Shown: positions 1 to 8,423, counted from the first letter of the stretch. The stretch is 43,367 nt of DNA from Parcubacteria group bacterium GW2011_GWA2_40_23 (GCA_000996245.1 LBYP01000009.1:1-43367), one strand, 5' to 3'. Numbers and translations are program-made. Notes: generated from the sequence alone by a model not told the origin.

Positions 1-87
1 ACGATCACGTATATTTAAATTACAACGACTTAACGGTAACCTTTTAACTGACTGAGCTTGTTGATTTCGGTAACACTTATTTATTAT

Positions 88-1197
88 CTATTGCGGTTTA
101 GCTATTTCTCGCTGACGTTTATACAAATAAGCTAAAATTAGCATGAATACAATAAAAACCGCGAGAGTAACGCCCAGCACACTCCAACCCAAATCCTGTA
201 AATAATAGGCCACCAAGCCAAAAATCACAGTAATGGCGTAGAGGCTCAAAACCGCTCTTTTTACGGTAAAACCAGCATCAAGAAGCCGATGATGCAGATG
301 CTTCTTATCTGCGGTGGCAAAGGGCGATTTGCCCTCCATAATGCGCCTAATTATAGTCCAAAGGAAGTCCAAAGCTGGTATGCTTAAAAGCATCAAAGTC
401 ACCCCTACTTTACTACCACTGATTATCGAAATTGAACCCAGAAGAAAGCCAGCCATAGTACTGCCGCCCTCGCCTAAAAAGATAGATGCTGGATTGAAAT
501 TGAAGACTAAAAATCCCAGAAAAACTCCAATCAATAAGATCGCGATCAAGGCCACATCATATTGCACAATGTCGCCTTTGTTCAAAGCCACAAAAAACAT
601 GAAGACAGCTCCAATCAAAGTTATCCCAGAAACCAAACCATCAAGTCCATCCAATAATTTTGTCGTATACATCATGCCAAGTAACCAAAAGAATGTAAAG
701 AAATCAGCCAATAAAGTAATTTTATAAAGCAAACCATCGTACCAAAAAAGGTTTAACACATATTTATCTAGATGCCATAAACCCTCGCCGACTGGGTTCG
801 TGATTGAGTCAATTCCCACACCAGAGATTATGACAACTAAAACAGCCAAAATTGGAAATAGAATTTGATAACGTGGTCGTAAATTATATTTATCATCTAA
901 AAATCCACCAACCGCTAAGAACAAAGTACCAATCATGATGCCAAAAAGATTTTTGAGAAATATAGTTCCGCCGATCAAATCTTTAGTATAAAGAGCATAA
1001 AACAAAACCACGAGATTAAAACTAAAAAAAATCGCCAATCCGCCAAGTAAAGGAATTGGTTTTTTATGAATCTTGCGTTCTGAATTTGGGATATCAACAA
1101 CTTTTAGTTTCTTGGCCACGAACTGAATCAAACCTGTCATTATGACTGAGAGGAAAAAGGAAAATAAGAGGGCGATGATGTAGTCGGAGGAAGTCAT
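88..1197 (-). CDS. WecA/MraY-family undecaprenyl-phosphate sugar-1-phosphate transferase
   Basis: Polytopic membrane enzyme of the polyprenyl-phosphate N-acetylhexosamine-1-phosphate transferase family, expected to load a sugar phosphate onto undecaprenyl phosphate at the inner face of the membrane and start glycan synthesis. Family motifs are visible: GFLDDKYNLRP (Asp pair near residues 101-102), LLDGLDGL (near 182-188), FLGEGGS (near 240-246, with Glu where Asp is usual) and the HLHHRL histidine motif (near 300-305). About ten hydrophobic segments are present. The reading frame extends 15 codons further upstream from a TTG, but the ATG chosen here puts a membrane segment at the N-terminus, so I prefer it. 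There is no SD; a long leader with repeated CTTACCCC blocks precedes it. The HLHHRL motif and lack of a peptidoglycan cluster favour WecA/TagO-like over MraY, but the substrate is not proven. Confidence 0.88.
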   Translation of the reverse strand: MTSSDYIIALLFSFFLSVIMTGLIQFVAKKLKVVDIPNSERKIHKKPIPLLGGLAIFFSFNLVVLFYALYTKDLIGGTIFLKNLFGIMIGTLFLAVGGFLDDKYNLRPRYQILFPILAVLVVIISGVGIDSITNPVGEGLWHLDKYVLNLFWYDGLLYKITLLADFFTFFWLLGMMYTTKLLDGLDGLVSGITLIGAVFMFFVALNKGDIVQYDVALIAILLIGVFLGFLVFNFNPASIFLGEGGSTMAGFLLGSISIISGSKVGVTLMLLSIPALDFLWTIIRRIMEGKSPFATADKKHLHHRLLDAGFTVKRAVLSLYAITVIFGLVAYYLQDLGWSVLGVTLAVFIVFMLILAYLYKRQREIAKPQ

Positions 1198-1309
1198 AGT
1201 CTTGCAATTTGGGGTAAGTATTATGGGGTAAGGGGTAAGCAAAAACCCTTAATGCTTATCCCTTTTCCCTTTATACAAATTCTACCCGATCTTAACACAT
1301 TTATCAATC

Positions 1310-1337
1310 AAAAAAGGAGCATTGAAGCTCCTTTTTC
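1310..1337 (-). terminator. Intrinsic terminator of the Clp-like gene
   Basis: A hairpin with arms AAAAGGAGC and GCTCCTTTT around a 6-nt loop begins immediately after the stop codon of the Clp-like gene. A-rich and T-rich flanks mean it could act on either strand, but only the minus-strand gene lies upstream of it. Confidence 0.75.
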
Positions 1338-4108
1338 TATATCAACTCTGCTTTTTTAATATTGATAACCCCACCTGGTTCCAAAGTAATAACATCGCGA
1401 CGACCGACTTCCCCACGTAAAATCTTATCAGCCAAAACATCATCAATTCGTTCTTGGATAACACGACGTAATGGTCGGGCACCAAACTTTGGATCATAGC
1501 CCAACTCAGCGAGCTCAGCAATGGCCTCGTCTGTAACCTTGAAAATAATTCCCTTTTCGTCCAAATTCTTAGAAATCTTACCAACCATAATGTGAGCGAT
1601 TTTGACAACATCAATTAAACTCAAAGGTTTGAAAACAATGACACCATCAAAACGATTCAAAAACTCTGGGCGGTAATATGTTTTCAACTCTTCGTTCAAT
1701 AAATAAGTTTTAATCTGTTCAATAGCTGTGCCCTTATTAATTTCATCTTGAATATATTGAGCACCAGCATTTGAAGTCATGATGATAATCGTATTGGTAA
1801 AATCAATGGTGCGTCCTTGAGCATCAGTCAAACGTCCGTCGTCCATGACTTGCAAAAAAACATTCAAAATATCTTTGTTGGCTTTTTCAACTTCATCAAA
1901 AAGCAATAATGAGAATGGGTTTTTACGTACAGCTTCAGTCAATTGGCCTGGAGTATCGCCATAACCGATTAAACGTTTTATCGAATCTGCTTCCTGATAT
2001 TCTGACATATCAAAACGCAACATACTTTCTTCGCGTCCAAAATAAATTTCTGCAACCGACTTAGTCAATTCTGTTTTTCCAACGCCAGTCGGTCCCAAAA
2101 ACAAGAAACTAGCGATCGGTCTTTTGCCTTCGCGTAGTTCCGCGCGTGCTCTACGCAAACTGGAAGCCACCATGCTAACAGCTTCATTTTGGCCAATCAT
2201 TCGTTCATGAATTCGAGCTTCAAGATTCAACAATTTTTCAGTTTCCTGTTCGGTTACTGAAGTCATGGGGATTTTTGTGATGTTCGACACAATCTCAGCC
2301 ACATCATTACCAGTAATAAGCTGCTTTTCACCACGTGTATTGCGGACTTTAATAGCAGCCTGTTCCATTATTTCTAAAGCCTTATCTGGTAAATAACGAT
2401 CATGAATATAACGCGACGAAAGAAGCGCTGATTTTTCTATCGCTTCATATGAAAAATAAACTTGATTCTGATATTCGATTGGCCCGCTTTTTGCTTCCAT
2501 CACTTGAATCGCATCATTCATTTCTAATTCCTCGATACGCACAATCTGCAATTGCGCATCAAGTCCGCGACCTTCGATGGCTCGACCATAATCTTTTGGC
2601 GAGCTAGTAGCAATAACATAAAATAAATGTCGTGAAACAATTTGCGCAAAAACTTCTGAAAGATCTAAACTGCTTTCTGCACCAGCACTTATGCCAGTTA
2701 AATTATGTAAATTTTCTACAGCCAAAATAATATTACCCGAACGCATAATTTCATCAGTAATCATGAGCAAGCGTTGTTCTGCTTGAGCTGCATCACTACC
2801 GGCTAAAAGTCGTGTAATATCCAAACTGACTAAACGCTTATCATGCAAAGATTCTGGTACATCTTCCATAACCATGCGCTGCGCTAAGCCATTAATGATG
2901 CTCGTGCGGCCAACACCTTGATAACCCAAGAGCAAAACGCCCTCACGGCTACCTTCCATAATACGGAAAATCTTTTCTATTTCTTCTTCTCTTCCAATAC
3001 AAGGAAAAAGATAACCACCAATTGCTTTGACAGTCAGATCTTCACTGAATTGATCTAAAAGCGGCGTGGCCATGGCCGTCATGGCCCTATCCATACCTGA
3101 TTTTGGTTTGTAGCGCGCGCGTCCGCGGAAACGTTGTAAGCCTTCACGCATTTGTTCTTGAATACGAATCCAAGCCACCACATTTTTCAATTTTTGATAA
3201 TCATAACCCATGTCCAAAAGAATTTCTAAGATATCATCTTTTTCATTTTTTTCAAGGATTTTTTCCGGCGACGACAAGGACAAAACTATTTCTGGCAAAT
3301 CAACTTTACTATTATTGGTTAAATACGCTTCCGCATAAGCCAAAAGCAAAGTCTTGTGTAATTCAACGGTCAGTTCTAGATCCCCACCTCTTTGTAAAAT
3401 GCTTTTTCCTAAATAACGACTCAACTTTTGCTTAAAATCTTCAAAATTAATACCTAGACGAACTAAAATAACTCCTGATTTATTAAATTGACCAAGCACA
3501 CTAAATAAATGCACGCGCAAAATTTGATGATGTCCAAAATGTTTGGCTAATTCCCAACTGGCTTGAATAGCTTTTTCAGCTTCCTCAGAAAATGCCAGTG
3601 AAGCATCTAAAACCTGATTCTTTTTTAAACGCCAAATATCTGGCCAACTTAAACCAGACAAAGTTGAGGCTATTTCTTTTCTAAAGACACGTGGAACAAC
3701 TTGATATTTAGGATTGCTTAAATCGCTTAAACGGTAATACAAATACAAATCAATTAATAAAGTAAACCAAAAATATAATTTTTCATTTGTGGGTGTTAAC
3801 CAATAATTCAGACTAAATAATGTTGAAAAATTATCTTGATAACCATAATAACCAATTAAAATTAATCCAGATAAGCCGATAATTGCCAAAAGACCGTTAA
3901 AAACTAATTTTATACGACTAATTATTTTATCAAAAAGAATATCGCTTGGTTCTAATGACTTTCCCCAAAAAATAATTTTTTCTTCCAAAATCAAACCAAC
4001 GCCAGCGCCTTTGCAATCTGGGCAGAGTGCCAAGTCAATATGCCCAGTGCCTTTACACTTGGGACAAACTACAAATTCAAATTTTCTGTCTCCTCCTGTT
4101 AAGCTCAT
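1337..4108 (-). CDS. Membrane-anchored Clp-type AAA+ protein with N-terminal zinc-ribbon and degenerate first ATPase site
   Basis: 923-residue Hsp100/Clp-like unfoldase of unusual build. Residues 15-37 hold two CxxCxGxG repeats like the DnaJ zinc finger (CPKCKGTG and CPDCKGAG). Two hydrophobic segments follow (about 68-88 and 110-126), then a Clp-N-like helical region (about 180-320) and two AAA+ modules. The second has a normal Walker A (GPTGVGKTE, about 672-680), a Walker B (LLLFDEVE, about 734-741) and a C-terminal D2-small domain ending in an FGARPLRR motif. The first is degraded: its P-loop reads GYQGVGRTS with Arg for the catalytic Lys, and its Walker B region reads ILAVENLHN without Asp-Glu. 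I see no clear ClpP-docking loop, so it may remodel proteins rather than feed a protease. It overlaps the upstream membrane gene by 4 nt (ATGA), indicating translational coupling. Confidence 0.85.
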   Translation of the reverse strand: MSLTGGDRKFEFVVCPKCKGTGHIDLALCPDCKGAGVGLILEEKIIFWGKSLEPSDILFDKIISRIKLVFNGLLAIIGLSGLILIGYYGYQDNFSTLFSLNYWLTPTNEKLYFWFTLLIDLYLYYRLSDLSNPKYQVVPRVFRKEIASTLSGLSWPDIWRLKKNQVLDASLAFSEEAEKAIQASWELAKHFGHHQILRVHLFSVLGQFNKSGVILVRLGINFEDFKQKLSRYLGKSILQRGGDLELTVELHKTLLLAYAEAYLTNNSKVDLPEIVLSLSSPEKILEKNEKDDILEILLDMGYDYQKLKNVVAWIRIQEQMREGLQRFRGRARYKPKSGMDRAMTAMATPLLDQFSEDLTVKAIGGYLFPCIGREEEIEKIFRIMEGSREGVLLLGYQGVGRTSIINGLAQRMVMEDVPESLHDKRLVSLDITRLLAGSDAAQAEQRLLMITDEIMRSGNIILAVENLHNLTGISAGAESSLDLSEVFAQIVSRHLFYVIATSSPKDYGRAIEGRGLDAQLQIVRIEELEMNDAIQVMEAKSGPIEYQNQVYFSYEAIEKSALLSSRYIHDRYLPDKALEIMEQAAIKVRNTRGEKQLITGNDVAEIVSNITKIPMTSVTEQETEKLLNLEARIHERMIGQNEAVSMVASSLRRARAELREGKRPIASFLFLGPTGVGKTELTKSVAEIYFGREESMLRFDMSEYQEADSIKRLIGYGDTPGQLTEAVRKNPFSLLLFDEVEKANKDILNVFLQVMDDGRLTDAQGRTIDFTNTIIIMTSNAGAQYIQDEINKGTAIEQIKTYLLNEELKTYYRPEFLNRFDGVIVFKPLSLIDVVKIAHIMVGKISKNLDEKGIIFKVTDEAIAELAELGYDPKFGARPLRRVIQERIDDVLADKILRGEVGRRDVITLEPGGVINIKKAELI

Positions 4109-4491
4109 AACAAACTTTTGAATAGACCGAAGTTAAATAATATCTCGTAGATAATTGCAATTGGAAGTGCTAACCAAACAATAAAGCCGATAAAGGCTAT
4201 TAATATCCACAACACAAAGACAATTGAGCGGAAAATAATCTGAAAGACGCGCATGAAGAAGCTAATTATTCGTCCTTGCCAATCGTATTGACCAAACATG
4301 GGAGTAAAAAGATTTTTTGTCCAAACAGAAAGAGATAATTCTTGATTACCTTGAGAAATAACACGTCCCATTTTTTTTATAGCATTAACAGCGCCGGAGG
4401 TATACCACCAAACTGGCCAGGAAAGAATATCAAAAACAATATCTTTAAAAATAAATTTAATTGACCTGTAAGCCAAGTTTTCTTTTATCAT
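4105..4491 (-). CDS. Small membrane protein coupled to the Clp-like gene
   Basis: About 128 residues with two or three hydrophobic stretches, the strongest near the C-terminus (IVFVLWILIAFIGFIVWLAL). I do not recognise the family. The frame is open from a TTG seven codons upstream, but that TTG lies inside the -10 box TGGTATAAT; the ATG used here is 9 nt downstream of that box, giving an almost leaderless mRNA. It overlaps the following AAA+ gene by 4 nt, so the two products probably work together at the membrane, perhaps as adaptor or anchor for the membrane-bound Clp-like protein. That role is inference from operon structure only. Confidence 0.65.
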   Translation of the reverse strand: MIKENLAYRSIKFIFKDIVFDILSWPVWWYTSGAVNAIKKMGRVISQGNQELSLSVWTKNLFTPMFGQYDWQGRIISFFMRVFQIIFRSIVFVLWILIAFIGFIVWLALPIAIIYEILFNFGLFKSLL

Positions 4492-4500
4492 ACAAAATAT

Positions 4501-4509
4501 ATTATACCA
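4501..4509 (-). promoter_or_regulatory. Extended -10 promoter giving a near-leaderless mRNA
   Basis: Minus-strand TGGTATAAT, a TGn-extended -10 box with consensus TATAAT, ends 9 nt before the ATG of the small membrane protein. No good -35 is seen. Confidence 0.65.
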
Positions 4510-4527
4510 CAAATCTATTTATTTGAT

Positions 4528-4565
4528 AAAAAAACCGGCACGCTCGTGTGAGAAGACGTACCGGT
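4528..4565 (-). terminator. Terminator of the Cys-rich peptide gene
   Basis: The minus strand carries a hairpin with arms of about 9 bp starting ACCGGTACG and ending in CCGGT, followed by seven T residues. It separates the peptide gene from the next minus-strand promoter. Confidence 0.8.
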
Positions 4566-4609
4566 GCACTGGGGATTGCGAACTTTTCGCTGTGTGAGGT
4601 CGTCCGCGG

Positions 4610-4738
4610 TTAACGGCAACCGTGACAGCCAGAGCACTGGCGACAGGTGTACATGGACGAAATGGCCCTCAACTGCCGCAGAACCAAATCCGAACTACGA
4701 ACACGCTTGATCGTCGGTCTTGCGTACTTTTTCTGCAT
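4610..4738 (-). CDS. 42-residue basic peptide with CxxCxxCxxC tail
   Basis: A short gene with good signals: an AAGGAAGGTG SD-like run just before the ATG, an upstream promoter candidate and a strong terminator downstream. The peptide is very basic in its first half (MQKKYARPTIKRVR) and ends in YTCRQCSGCHGCR, with Cys at residues 32, 35, 38 and 41. The spacing could bind a metal or iron-sulphur cluster, or the peptide could be a modified-peptide precursor. No maturation enzyme is seen nearby, and I do not recognise a family. Codon choice is GC-rich, unlike the flanking AT-rich genes. Support is the gene architecture; expression is unproven. Confidence 0.6.
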   Translation of the reverse strand: MQKKYARPTIKRVRSSDLVLRQLRAISSMYTCRQCSGCHGCR

Positions 4739-4798
4739 CTTCACCTTCCTTTTGTCCTCGATAAACGCAAACCCCAGCGTTGTTGAGTATCTAATCTC

Positions 4799-4827
4799 AA
4801 TTTAACATAAAAGCTAATAGATAACAA
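4799..4827 (-). promoter_or_regulatory. Promoter of the Cys-rich peptide gene
   Basis: Minus-strand TTGTTA (4822-4827), a 17-nt spacer and TAAATT (4799-4804). It lies between the terminator of the RNA unit and the peptide gene, giving a leader of about 55 nt. Confidence 0.5.
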
Positions 4828-4841
4828 TTTGTATTCTGCAT

Positions 4842-4878
4842 AAAAAATTACCGGCACGCTCAATGAAGAACGTGCCGG
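4842..4878 (-). terminator. Terminator of the putative large ncRNA
   Basis: Arms GCCGGCACG and CGTGCCGG(C) with a short loop, followed on the minus strand by TAATTTTTT. The inner stem forms a G-U pair only when read on the minus strand, which supports minus-strand transcription. Confidence 0.8.
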
Positions 4879-5510
4879 CTGCAATTTCGCTAGGGCTCAG
4901 TTGAGTTACTTTGCCCGGGTTCACGATACATCAAGAACGTACTTGGCTTCAGAGAGTAATCCGCGCTTTAGGATGTAGGTCCTTGGCAAAAGCCTTTGGG
5001 GCAAACGCCGCTGGACTTGGTCTGTCTCTTTCGAGCTTCCCGAGGGAAGAGGAAAGCAGTCGGCGAACCGATCTACCCCCAACAGATATCCGTTGCTGTG
5101 GACACTCGACGTTAGCAAGACAACTTGCGCTGTCTTTTCACCACGTCACCGATGGGGTCGGTCAGCCTACGCCTTTCGTTGAGTGTTGACCCAACTACTT
5201 AGCGGCGCTATGCCTACTCCCACGTCTTGACCTGCTCACTGGTGTCTTTGGCGTCACCCCTGGGGATGCACCGACCTGCCCCTCCTTGTGGGAACGAACC
5301 GCCGAAACGGTCCTGGGACATACCAGCTGCAGAACGTTGGTCACTGCCAAGTCAAGAGCACTACTGTCAGATGACGCCGAAGCTTCACCCTATCATCGTG
5401 ATTGACGTTCGATGGCTTCAAGGCTTTCACCTTGGCAATCGGCCGTGGCAGAACCTCAGAGCGGCCCGTGCCGCAACGTTGTATCGCGTGCGAACCTTTT
5501 CGCGAACGCA
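4842..5510 (-). ncRNA. Putative large structured non-coding RNA (~650 nt), unrecognised
   Basis: A GC-rich block with a near-consensus promoter at its start and an intrinsic terminator at its end, but no convincing reading frame. The longest minus-strand frames are about 60-65 codons, start at TTG or upstream of the promoter, and lack an SD. Local hairpins are dense: 5026-5035 (CTC-GAAA-GAG on the minus strand, a GNRA tetraloop), 5036-5049 (CTTCC/GGAAG), 5115-5128 (GCAAG/CTTGC), 5148-5162 (ACCGA/TCGGT) and a possible long-range helix 5102-5111 with 5177-5186. The near-palindrome CAACGGATATCTGTTG pairs with a G-U on the minus strand. I looked for hallmark motifs of RNase P RNA, tmRNA, SRP RNA and group I/II introns and found none. 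A run of very small genes is the main alternative, for example a 35-codon frame starting MSQDRFGG. Confidence 0.5.
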
Positions 5511-5516
5511 AAGAAT

Positions 5517-5545
5517 ATATTACTCTCATTATTTAAATACGTCAA
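5517..5545 (-). promoter_or_regulatory. Promoter of the putative large ncRNA
   Basis: Minus-strand TTGACG (5540-5545), 17-nt spacer, TAATAT (5517-5522). This predicts a transcript start near 5510, exactly where the GC-rich block begins. Confidence 0.7.
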
Positions 5546-5602
5546 TAGTCAAAATAAAGCACTGTGGATAATTATCAATTATATGCAAATTTAAACAAAA
5601 AA

Positions 5603-5697
5603 ATTACGAATAATACAACTAGTTAGAAATTACGAATTACTACTAAGTCCAAAAAAGTAATTCGTAACATCATGACTATGTTGCTATTCGTAACCTA
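5603..5697. repeat. Intergenic TTACGAATTA repeats with a 12-bp inverted repeat
   Basis: The spacer between the RNA unit and the dNK gene holds several copies of TTACGAAT-type words. Positions 5630-5641 (TTACGAATTACT) and 5656-5667 (AGTAATTCGTAA) form a perfect 12-bp stem with a 14-nt loop. The same words recur in other intergenic gaps (6330-6375, 16645-16755, 37765-37777) and not in genes. No coding signal is seen in 5546-5712. Confidence 0.65.
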
Positions 5698-5712
5698 CGT
5701 ATCCACAAACAC

Positions 5713-6324
5713 TCATTTTAAATATTTCTTTGTTTCTGCCAAAAATGATTCAAAGTCGATATTATTGTTTTTCAGGTCTAAATCATCATAGCTTAAAGTT
5801 ATAACCTGACATTGATTAAAATTTCCGACCCATTTGTCGTATAAATTGTTCAAATCATGAATATATTTAGGACTAATGGATTTTTCAAAATCGCGACCGC
5901 GGATGGCGATACGTTCCATAATCTTTTCAGTTGAAGCTTTTAAATAAATAACTAAATCTGGTGGTGGCAGTATTTGGACACAGGTTTTATAAATTTGTTG
6001 GTAAACCTGCCAATCGCGTTTATTGATTAAACCTTTTAAATGTAAATTCTTAGCAAAAATTTCAGCATTTTCATAAATACTTCTATCTTGCACCACTGAA
6101 TGTTTTTCTTGAAGAATTTGGTAATGATCTTGTAAACGTTTACCTAAAAAGAACATTTGCGAATGGAAGGCCCATTTTTTCATGTCCTTATAAAAATCCT
6201 CCAAATATGGATTTTGCGTTACTGGTTCTTGATAAGCCTTGAACTTTAAATGCTCGGCTAACTTTTTAGTGAGCGTTGATTTGCCTACGCCGATATTACC
6301 GGCAATGGCGATGAAGTTTTTCAT
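5713..6324 (-). CDS. Deoxynucleoside kinase (dNK/dGK-dAK family)
   Basis: 203 residues, the normal size for the family. It phosphorylates deoxynucleosides with ATP in nucleotide salvage, which suits a CPR cell with little de novo synthesis. The P-loop GNIGVGKST is at residues 8-16; the catalytic DRS motif appears as VVQDRSIYENAEIF, and an arginine-rich lid as RIAIRGRDFEKS. The family fits deoxyadenosine/deoxyguanosine kinase better than thymidine kinase, but the base preference cannot be read here. There is no SD before the ATG; an extended -10 (TGGTAAAAT on the minus strand, 6383-6391) lies upstream and the leader between contains TTACGAAT repeats. Confidence 0.88.
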   Translation of the reverse strand: MKNFIAIAGNIGVGKSTLTKKLAEHLKFKAYQEPVTQNPYLEDFYKDMKKWAFHSQMFFLGKRLQDHYQILQEKHSVVQDRSIYENAEIFAKNLHLKGLINKRDWQVYQQIYKTCVQILPPPDLVIYLKASTEKIMERIAIRGRDFEKSISPKYIHDLNNLYDKWVGNFNQCQVITLSYDDLDLKNNNIDFESFLAETKKYLK

Positions 6325-6329
6325 AAATT

Positions 6330-6375
6330 ACTAATTACGAATCCAATACTAATCTACGAATAATTACGAATTATA
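6330..6375. repeat. TTACGAAT repeats in the dNK leader
   Basis: Three or four copies of TTACGAAT/TACGAATAATT words fill the short gap between the extended -10 box and the dNK start codon. They match the repeats at 5603-5697. Confidence 0.55.
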
Positions 6376-6402
6376 TTAGATCATTTTACCACAAAACAGC
6401 TA

Positions 6403-8379
6403 CTAATCATAATAAACAACATCATTCCCCTCATCATCCTTTTCTTTCATATAACTACGCTGATTGGCTTCGACAACGTAGCGAGTCGGGTCAAGTTCTT
6501 GAATAAACATGGATGGCTTTGAATAAACTTCGCCAAATTTATAACTGAAAGAGCGAATCGGATACAACATATTAAGTTCATCTTTGGCGCGCGTGGCAGC
6601 CACATAGAACAAACGCCGCTCTTCCTCCAATTCTTTTGGATTTTCTAAACTTTTGTGGTGCGGGAAATGTCCATTGCGCAAACCAACAATGAAAACCACA
6701 CTCCATTCCAAACCCTTGGCTTGATGGATAGTGGATAACACAACTGCTTTTTGGTCATGTTCGTGTGCATCAGCAAAACTTTCACTGAGCATCACGTCTG
6801 CCAGTAACTTATCGAGGTCAGAATATAGTGCAACAAAGTTTATAAGTTGAGAAAGATCATCGAGCCGATCACGATAATTTTCGTAAGCATTTTTTAAATG
6901 ATCTTCGTAGCCAGCTTCCATAATAAGCTCAATCGCTTCACCGAGATTGCCTTTTTGCTGTACATCCAAGCTTTTTAATCGAACAAATAATTGCACAATG
7001 CGTTGCCAGCTAATATCAGCGCCGCCTTTTAGTTCAAGATTGCCCTTGAGCAACTCATCCAAGTCAGTAAAGCTTTTGATTCGGTTCCAGATTTTCTCTG
7101 CGCCCTTTTCGCCAATTCCAGCATAGAGCAACAAGATACGTTTCCAAGCTATTTCATCTTGAAAATTAGCTAAAACTTTCAAATAGGACACCACGTCTTT
7201 GACATGAGCTTGTTCAAAATAGCGCATACCGCCACGAACCACAAAAGGAATATTATATTTACTAAGTTCAAGTTGAATTTCAGCTGATTGATAAGTCGCA
7301 CGATAAAGCACAGCCATGTTTTGATAATCCCGTCCCCCACGATATAACTCCATAATTCTTTTAACAACTAAATTTGCTTGCTGATGTTCATCTCGAGCCG
7401 GGATTAATGCGGGGAGAGATTCGCCTTCGCGCGCCGGCTTCAACTTTTTTTGAAACTGATCAACATTGTGTTTGATAATTTCATTCGCTAAATTCAAAAT
7501 CTGTGGCGTACTACGATAATTTGTCTCAATACGAAAAACCTTGGCGTTAGAAAATAATTTTGGAAAATTTAGAATATTGCGCACATCTGCGGCGCGAAAA
7601 GAATAAATACTTTGAGAATCATCCCCGACGACTAAAACATTATTGTGAAAAGTCGAAAGATCTTGAATAATTTGCGCTTGGATATAGTTGGTGTCTTGAT
7701 ATTCATCAACCAGAATATATTGAAACTGTTCCGAGAATCTTTGCTTAACTTCAGGCACCATTTCGAGTAAACGCAACCAATTAACTAATAAATCATCAAA
7801 GTCCATGACATTGCTGGCTTTTTTCTTTTGTTCATAAAGACTAGAAACTTCAACAAATTTATCAGCAATAAAATCTGGATAACCATAAACCATTTCTGCG
7901 GTTTCTTTAACATCTTGATTCGTATTGCGGCTATAACTAATTGCGGATTGGACTATACTTGGCTTTGGAAAACTTTGCCCCTTAGTATTTAAACCAAGAC
8001 TGTCCATAGCGTGTTTAATAAGTGAAACACTATCATCTTGATCTAAAATATTAAAATTTCTTTCGTAGCCAAGCTGGTTGGCATATTTTCGCAAAATCAA
8101 ATTGCCGATGCGATGGAAAGTTCCGCCCCATAAATCTTCTGGTTTAACGCCCAGCAAATTTTTTACGCGCTCCATCATTTCATTGGCAGCACGATTGGTA
8201 AAGGTAACTAATAAAATATTTTCAGGCTTAATGCCTTTTTCTAATAAATAGGCCACGCGATAAACCAAAGTGCGAGTTTTACCGCTGCCAGCACCAGCCA
8301 AAACTAAACAGGGACCATCGCCCTCTGTGACAACCTGGTACTGTTCAGGATTCAATTCTTTTTTATAATCTATGAGCAT
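6403..8379 (-). CDS. UvrD/PcrA/Rep superfamily 1 DNA helicase
   Basis: 658-residue ATP-driven 3'-5' DNA helicase for repair and replication restart. Superfamily 1A motifs appear in order: LAGAGSGKTRTL (motif I, near residue 28), LLVTFTNRAA (Ia), LVDEYQDTN (II), VVGDDSQSIYSFRAA (III), ETNYRST (IV), STIHQAKGLEW (V) and LFYVAATRAKDEL (VI). It is slightly shorter than typical PcrA (~720) and lacks an obvious C-terminal Tudor-like tail. The start ATG follows an extended -10 (TGCTAAAAT) by only 9 nt with no SD, so the mRNA should be nearly leaderless. Its promoter is back to back with the plus-strand cassette promoter at 8424. Confidence 0.93.
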   Translation of the reverse strand: MLIDYKKELNPEQYQVVTEGDGPCLVLAGAGSGKTRTLVYRVAYLLEKGIKPENILLVTFTNRAANEMMERVKNLLGVKPEDLWGGTFHRIGNLILRKYANQLGYERNFNILDQDDSVSLIKHAMDSLGLNTKGQSFPKPSIVQSAISYSRNTNQDVKETAEMVYGYPDFIADKFVEVSSLYEQKKKASNVMDFDDLLVNWLRLLEMVPEVKQRFSEQFQYILVDEYQDTNYIQAQIIQDLSTFHNNVLVVGDDSQSIYSFRAADVRNILNFPKLFSNAKVFRIETNYRSTPQILNLANEIIKHNVDQFQKKLKPAREGESLPALIPARDEHQQANLVVKRIMELYRGGRDYQNMAVLYRATYQSAEIQLELSKYNIPFVVRGGMRYFEQAHVKDVVSYLKVLANFQDEIAWKRILLLYAGIGEKGAEKIWNRIKSFTDLDELLKGNLELKGGADISWQRIVQLFVRLKSLDVQQKGNLGEAIELIMEAGYEDHLKNAYENYRDRLDDLSQLINFVALYSDLDKLLADVMLSESFADAHEHDQKAVVLSTIHQAKGLEWSVVFIVGLRNGHFPHHKSLENPKELEEERRLFYVAATRAKDELNMLYPIRSFSYKFGEVYSKPSMFIQELDPTRYVVEANQRSYMKEKDDEGNDVVYYD

Positions 8380-8388
8380 AATAGGTCT

Positions 8389-8397
8389 ATTTTAGCA
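8389..8397 (-). promoter_or_regulatory. Extended -10 promoter of the helicase gene
   Basis: Minus-strand TGCTAAAAT; the -10 hexamer ends 9 nt before the ATG. Confidence 0.6.
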
Positions 8398-8423
8398 CAT
8401 TTCAGATTGGATCGCATTTACGC

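Noticed and set aside
4911-5571. Plus-strand frames of 92, 114 and 60 codons and minus-strand frames of 62 and 65 codons in the GC-rich block
   Set aside because: No SD at any start; several begin at TTG/GTG or upstream of the promoter, and they overlap one another. The promoter, terminator and hairpins fit an RNA better.
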